Assembly: GCA_026770585.1 (NCBI GenBank)
Contig: MU647486.1
Location: 1-54,783 of the forward strand
Length of the DNA stretch: 54,783 bases
Direction: 5' to 3'
Source of the DNA: Baffinella frigidus
Lineage: Eukaryota > Cryptophyceae > Cryptomonadales > Baffinellaceae
In this document: positions 49,501-54,783 of the stretch, one piece after another
How the letters are laid out: every line of letters begins with the position of its first letter
How positions within the stretch are numbered: position 1 is the first letter of the stretch
Made by a program: the position numbers and the translations under genes
Notes under the pieces: model-generated
What the model saw: only the letters and a program-made list of their open reading frames with translations
What the model was told of the DNA's origin: nothing
Database searches by the model: none

Positions 49501-52500
49501 CCGACCCTCATTGCCAAATGCGCGCCGTGCGGCTACGATTTTTGCTCTCCACAACAGGGACGACGGCGACACGCCCCCGAGGCGTAGTAACACCGTTCAA
49601 GCAGCAGGCCAGGCGAATGTAGTCGTACACTCTGCCTTGATCAAGACCTCCAACGGATTCTGTTATTGTGAGTCGTTAGAAGACTGTCAGTTATCATTGG
49701 TAAACAACGGTCCATGCAGTTTTAGTGATACAGTGAAGGCTCTCCGTGACGATGTCGGTGGGTGGCATACAAGTGTGGTGATGAAAGGCACACGCCTATC
49801 TGCCTGTGTTGAACAGCTCGATTGGCCGTACACTGGAGGGGTTCTACGTGACGGATCTTGGATTTCTAGCAGTGATACAACGGAACGAACGACGGATTGT
49901 AACTTACTCGACCGTATTCACGACTTTGAATATCGATACAGCAAAGACACCCCCAATGCCAACAGTGACATACCGCGTAATACTCAAGTCCCCGGTGGTG
50001 ACTGTTACACTGGTCCGGCACAGAGCACTGGGAATGGAGGTGACAGTGGCAGTGGGAGTGGCAGTGGGAGTGGCAGCGGGGGTGCGACGCATGCTTGGGA
50101 TCCAAGTGAGAGGCGGTCGTGTGCTCAAACGTGTAGCGCACCCCCTGGTTTTACTGCTGGCACCACGGGTGGCGAGGACAAAGACATCCCACCGCAGACG
50201 AGTTTTGGGGTGTTGTACCGCGAGAGTGCCGAGCGTGCAATCGCAGGGAACCTGCGAGAGATGCACCGAGAATCGCTGTGCGCTCCCGCCACGACGGACA
50301 GCTGTGAGAAGCTCGACCATGTTCTTAACATGTCGAGCTGGGTATCGGAAGAATTTTGGCAGGCGTTTGTGGACGATGTGGGCAACCTGTTTACAGTTAA
50401 GAACATGACAGACGCAGATGGTGGTGCCACCCAGACCATGAGTGCGGGTGAGCTTCTACGACAGGCAAGCGAGGCATTTGAGACAAACATCACAACGGAG
50501 GAGGTTGCAATGTGGGAAGTCCCGTGGGTGTTCTGTAAACGAGTCGACCCGGAGTGCACGACGGTATTTGACGAGAACACGAAGATCGCTACAAAGACGT
50601 GTTCAAGTGGGTCGTCGGTCGGAAACTGCACAAGGTCCATTTCAAAAGAAACCTGGTTAGACCCTCACACGCGTGTTGGTGCTTGTCGGGACGCATTACT
50701 CGACACCGCTACGGACACAGGGTTCGAAGCGGTTGCTCCCATAGACGTGTGTGACATCGACAGTACCATGAACAGTCTATGTGTAGCGATCCAGGCTGCT
50801 CGTAGCAAAATATTTGAGATCAATTGCAAGGCCGCTGGAGTGTGCCACAAAGAAGCATTCTTCTATGTGCCAGGCATATATTCTGTATCAAACCAAGAAT
50901 TTGTTCAAGCTACAGTCGAGAATTTCTATCTCAATGTACACGAGGACGCGTGTCCAATCGCAGACGATCGTAGTGAAGCAATCCACGAATCTAACCAGGC
51001 TTCCGTTCAGCAATGCGCCTCGACCCAGTTACAGATCATCTACGATATGCTTGGCAACATGCGAGTAATCGTCGATAAGATCATGCGTATATCATACTTC
51101 TACTTTATGGTACAGATTAGCTTACTGCGGTTTATATTCATGAGACCACCGCCACTCCCGGGTGTCGTGGACAATACAGAATCACAGACCTGGGGACAAG
51201 TTATGAAATACTGGGAGTTGTTGTCACGGGAAATGGGGACACTGTTTGAGGCCCTTGGGAATCTTGTTTTCGAATTCATGATGGACTCTGGGCTCGGAAA
51301 GCAGCTCCAAATTTTTCTCGACTGGATATGTACAACGGTACAGTGGCTGTTTGACGATATGTGGATAGCCTACATATGCCCACAAATCTTGCTACCGCTT
51401 GGTACAGCATTTGCCGAATTCGAGATCGCTGGATGGACACCGTTCAAGCAGATGGGACTCGACATGCTTGATATGCATAAGAGAGATTGTGTTCCTGGGA
51501 AAGATCTGTGTGATGGTCTTGTGGTGCCCTTGTCAAACGGAGGGCCTACATCCCTACCCGTAGCAACCCGCTGTTGGTCAACATATAGTACTTTCCTCGG
51601 AGACGCCCAAAGTCTTTCGTGTAGTGCTGCAGATACATGCACGGGGGGTGATTTGTCTGCACTCATGGACGACACTGGATTCTATTCACAGTCAGCGGGG
51701 ATGGGTGTGTGTGACAGCTGCCCGGATGCACCGTCGACCTCGTTCGCTCGTTACGGGTGTGACATCGTAACCAAAACATGCAAGTGTGGTGTACAGACAC
51801 TGCTGCGCACTACGTGTATCGCGAATGACGAGTGTGCTCTCAGTGGGTCGACATGTGATATTATAGATGATTTCTTCGAACGTGATATATTTGGGTCGAT
51901 ATCCTGTGCAGAATGTGCGACAGACCGCATATGCCTAGTCGCACCGGGTGACACAGTTGGACATTGTGGTTGTGCAACTCGCCAGGTTAGTTTTGCTACG
52001 TGTGAACCCCAAGCACGAGGTGAGCTTGTTTTTACAAAACCGTTTTCCATGTGCATGGTTGCACTCGGTAGTGCCGCACAAGGAGAGCTCAGAAGTTCAA
52101 GTACATACAACATAGAGGGCTCGAAGCTTGCGACATCCCGCTGTGATATGCTCGACGCGTCACAGCGCTATTGTATATCTGTAGAGCGTGGTCCTGGTGT
52201 TTCTGAGACATATGCCGTCGGATTGGAGAATCTGCACAGTCGTAGGCTGTTGTCCTTCATGGATTCAAATAGCAGTGCTTCCGCATTCTATCGCTTCGTA
52301 ATCCCCCCGGATGTTTACGAACAAGCATTGCACGGAGACTGGAGTGCGGTGCATACTCACGTCTGCCGGCACGTTCCCAGACTGGTGAACCAAACGCTGC
52401 CAGGAGCCGATACCCTTTCGATCCCCGACACCCTTTCGATCTCCGACGAGGAGATGTTGAAGGCATGTGTCCGTTGGCGTGCTATTGGGATGGAAATCGT

Positions 52501-53453
52501 ACATGTTGCTAACATAAGCCACCTAATCCCAGACACATTCCTGATCGGTCCGGAGGATTTTGCATACGACATTGTTGCGCACCCTTCTCGTTTGTATGCC
52601 GTACTACAACGTCCCTGGTTGTGGGTGCGCGCTCTCCTGCATACTCAATCCATGACACCGTTGCGAGTACTTATACGCGACGCACATCGGTGGTGGGTCC
52701 ACGCTAACATAGAGGCATTTGCGTCGACAAACGCTCTTGTCAATGCCATGGAAGAGATGGATACAGACAAACACAACAATACCGATACCCATGGACACAC
52801 TGCAAACAATACGCCACGGGATAGTTTAGAAACGTTCTCACGTGGCATGAGCCGTCACCTCACAGGTTCGTTTTGGCGGCACTTATTCTCCAGAGGAACG
52901 CCTTTGGTAAACAAGCATGCACCACACAAGACTGCACAACCCCCTACAAAGGTCGAGGCACGTGAGCGGCGTCGGAAAGACGAGCATAAGCTTGCGTTGG
53001 GACACGCTATTATGCACACCCCCACAGCCCGGGCCCACTGGGTGCCAGAAGAATCAACCATGGACACAGGGCCTATACCAGTTGCAACTCACTACGAGAC
53101 TTCTTCCGCCAACCCTGAAACCAACACTGAAACCAACACTGAAACCAACACTGAAACCAACTCTGAAGGACCAACACCCGCCAACCCGGAAGGACCATCG
53201 CCCGCCACTGAAAGTGTATCAGCTAGAACAACAGGTAAACGCGCACTTCAACAGTTTATTGACAACAGTTTCATAAACAGAATGAACGCTGTTCAGTCGT
53301 ATAGTTCAGAGGTTGCCCTAGGTGAAGGAGTTGTACAAATACTACCAAAGGTGGCCGCAAAGGAGTTCGTCATCATGTTGTTGTTGTTGGCGTTGTTGTT
53401 GTTGTTGGCGTTGTTGTTGTTAGTGTTGTTGTTGTTGTTGTTGTTGTTGTTAG

Positions 53454-53487
<34 letters not shown>

Positions 53488-53716
53488 AGTGTTGGCGTTG
53501 ATGTTGTTGTTGTTGTTGGTGTTGGCGTTGTTGTTGGTGGTGGTGTTTGTGTTCATTGTGAGATTATTCGAGCGTGTCTGGGCTGAGAGGGTGTCGATGC
53601 GTCGGGTCGAGGTAACTTCACGACTGGGTTGCTCGATGCGAAGCTCGCTGCGGGTTGCTCGATGCGAAGCTCGCTGCATAGTCCTTAAATACAACTCCAC
53701 TATCGTTTCGGCTTGA
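40412..53716 (+). CDS. Giant cysteine-rich protein B (4,434 aa)
   Basis: A continuous frame of 4,434 codons. It overlaps the end of the ESCRT-III gene; protein-like sequence is clear from about residue 52 (GDWLHQAFDCVILGPYG), but no ATG follows until about residue 185, so the start is 40412, 40487 or 40499, or the N-terminus is spliced. Many Cys, Trp and Asn-x-Ser/Thr suggest a secreted or lumenal fold. Small Cys modules occur (ECTHDSQCAGDN and KCINNVCMV near 1125-1150; a dense Cys region at about 3700-3870 with DIVTKTCKCGVQ). Linkers: poly-Thr (about 1602-1612) and Ser-Gly repeats (about 3210-3225). Hydrophobic spans lie near 3555-3577 and 3610-3670. A repeat-encoded poly-Leu stretch (about 4320-4385) is followed by a basic tail. 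No known family identified. Probably a partner of giant protein A. Confidence 0.8.
45214..45249 (+). repeat. ACT/ACC repeat coding poly-Thr
   Basis: A run of ACT/ACC/ACG triplets inside giant protein B giving about 12 Thr in a row, a likely O-glycosylated linker. Confidence 0.8.
50036..50083 (+). repeat. GGCAGTGGGAGT repeats coding Ser-Gly linker
   Basis: Four imperfect copies of a 12-bp unit inside giant protein B. Confidence 0.85.
53118..53165 (+). repeat. 12-bp tandem repeat coding Asn-Thr-Glu-Thr
   Basis: Four copies of AACACTGAAACC or near variants inside giant protein B, just before its C-terminal part. Confidence 0.85.
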
Positions 53717-53829
53717 TCATCGATCCCATGCTTTCTCGAGAACCAAATTTTACGCTCAAGACATCCAACTGCTGTGGCATACCCATGGGTATAAGCATGC
53801 GGTGTGAGTGTGTCAATTTGCCTACTCAT
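53293..53829 (-). CDS. Asn-rich low-complexity protein (178 aa)
   Basis: ATG 53829; an upstream TTG is ignored. The N-terminal 90 residues look like an ordinary protein (LTPHAYTHGYATAVGCLERK, DDQAETIVELYLRTM). The rest is an Asn/Thr homopolymer encoded by CAA/AAC triplets, with a short non-repeat C-terminus. It lies entirely opposite the 3' end of giant protein B, and starts 5 nt after the stop of the HIRAN gene on the same strand. Asn runs are common in some protists. Which strand is coding at 53293-53716 cannot be settled from sequence; both may be. Confidence 0.5.
53374..53548. repeat. TTG/CAA trinucleotide repeat
   Basis: A long interrupted TTG run. On the plus strand it gives poly-Leu in giant protein B; on the minus strand poly-Asn in the opposing gene. 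Confidence 0.95.
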
Positions 53830-53833
53830 GGTG

Positions 53834-54783
53834 CTATGTATTATCAATGACCCACCACGGCATCACACTCAGATTTTTGTGCACGCGGTCATAATCGTGA
53901 CCTTCACCAATACAGTTGTCCACGCTGAACCAGACGCTGCGGTTGGGCGCGTTGGCATCAGAGAAGGCACCCTCTTGAGAGAAGGCACCCTCTCCACATA
54001 CCGTGACGAAACCATCGTCTATCGCGGGTGCGAGGCATGCAGCGAGCTTACGCGGTACAAAACCAACCACCATGTGACCCCCACCTTGTCGCGACACCAC
54101 CGCGATGGCGTTCTTGTCGTGAAAGTTACCGGGTTGACGCTCTAAGAACATCTCGCAGTGGGTTGAAGAGGGTGCCTTGAACGTCACCGCATGTTTCGCA
54201 TCGCGACGCAAACACTTTGGTTTCCCGGACATACAGTCCATTCCATACTGTGACAAGGAGTAATCTACACACACCCACCTGGAGAGAAACTTGGTGGCAG
54301 AAGCACGTTCACTCGTGCGCATGCGCCGCAGTATGATCTCAACGTTGTCACCCACAGTGAGAGTGTGCGTACGCCCGCGCACAGCGCTAGTGTCTCTACC
54401 TCCAAGCCTATTCTCTCCTCGTTCAATAAAACCCACGTCCTCGCACATGCACAGACGTTGGATGTTGTCCACATCACCGCTCACATACAGGGTAGCGCGC
54501 CGCACTGTCCGCCCCGAGTTCCCCCCCGACTCGCTCGCACTCCAGAAGTTGTCCACCCAAACGGACACATGTGAACCAACAGGGTCGAGCTCCGTGTTGA
54601 CAGTCGCTATTGCGTTTTTCGGGTTGTATGGGCACAACACGAGCATCTCCTGTAGCGGGAGAAACAGATTATCAGCCAGCTGATAACCATCAGACTTGGT
54701 CGGTACGCTCAGTTCCAGAGACACGAGCGGGAAGATGTCCTGTGATGGGCTCAAGTGGGCCAAAAACCGGAGTTTTGAGTCAA
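53834..54783 (-). CDS. HIRAN-domain protein, 5' end outside the window
   Basis: The frame is open to the right edge, so the start is missing; about 316 residues are visible. A HIRAN domain near the C-terminus (about residues 195-255, counted from the TTG at 54763) shows FLERQPGNFHDKNAIAVV followed by VVGFVPRKLAACLAP, matching the family's NPxDxNAIAV...GYLPR-LA pattern. An earlier CPYNPKNAIATVN (about 44-56) may be a second, degenerate copy. Known: HIRAN domains bind DNA ends or stalled forks in HLTF/Rad5-type proteins, and also occur alone. No helicase motifs are visible here. It precedes the Asn-rich gene on the same strand, with 4 nt between stop and next ATG. Confidence 0.72.
   Translation of the reverse strand, partial: DSKLRFLAHLSPSQDIFPLVSLELSVPTKSDGYQLADNLFLPLQEMLVLCPYNPKNAIATVNTELDPVGSHVSVWVDNFWSASESGGNSGRTVRRATLYVSGDVDNIQRLCMCEDVGFIERGENRLGGRDTSAVRGRTHTLTVGDNVEIILRRMRTSERASATKFLSRWVCVDYSLSQYGMDCMSGKPKCLRRDAKHAVTFKAPSSTHCEMFLERQPGNFHDKNAIAVVSRQGGGHMVVGFVPRKLAACLAPAIDDGFVTVCGEGAFSQEGAFSDANAPNRSVWFSVDNCIGEGHDYDRVHKNLSVMPWWVIDNT

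Overview
This window looks like protist nuclear DNA, or a eukaryote-associated large-virus contig, carrying a mosaic of virus-like genes, mobile elements and repeats. Eukaryotic signs are a spliceosomal intron, TATA boxes 30-45 nt upstream of ATG codons, simple-sequence repeats inside genes, and eukaryotic protein families (Tcp11, ESCRT-III, exostosin-like glycosyltransferase, Z-alpha). The viral signal in the outer parts is an HK97/herpesvirus-type capsid maturation protease beside a nine-span membrane protein on the left, and two giant cysteine-rich membrane-associated proteins (about 2,470 and 4,430 residues) flanking an ESCRT-III protein on the right. This suggests an enveloped Duplodnaviria-type virus (mirusvirus/herpesvirus-like), free or endogenised. 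No major capsid protein, terminase or portal lies in the window, so the assignment is an inference.

Layout. 0-6.7 kb: small minus-strand genes, the membrane protein, the capsid protease, an acidic protein and two ankyrin-repeat genes. 6.9-12.3 kb: an AT-rich insert holding gene relics, a 1.4 kb foldback element with long terminal inverted repeats, a zinc-finger pseudogene, and two neighbouring Polinton-like virus genes (a peptidase S74 chaperone protein and a penton-type minor capsid gene with one frameshift). 12.4-17 kb: GC-richer dispersed repeats, a glycosyltransferase gene with two in-frame stops, and degenerate tandem repeats. 17.3-24.7 kb: a minus-strand Ty3/gypsy-like retroelement (gag and a full protease-RT-RNase H-integrase polyprotein) with no LTRs that I could find. 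24.8-29.3 kb: a Z-alpha-domain gene, divergent from an intron-containing Tcp11 gene. 29.5-32 kb: four small unknown genes. 32.3-53.7 kb: the two giant genes with the ESCRT-III gene between them, almost entirely coding. 53.3-54.8 kb: an Asn-rich gene and a HIRAN-domain gene cut by the window edge.

How the parts may work together (inference). The capsid protease would mature an internal capsid scaffold. The multi-span and giant cysteine-rich proteins look like membrane or envelope components. An encoded ESCRT-III subunit beside them could supply membrane scission for envelopment. A palindrome, GTAACACGTGTTAC, and close variants occur between the Z-alpha and Tcp11 genes and again upstream of a small gene at 31.1 kb, so genes that look host-like and virus-like may share regulation.
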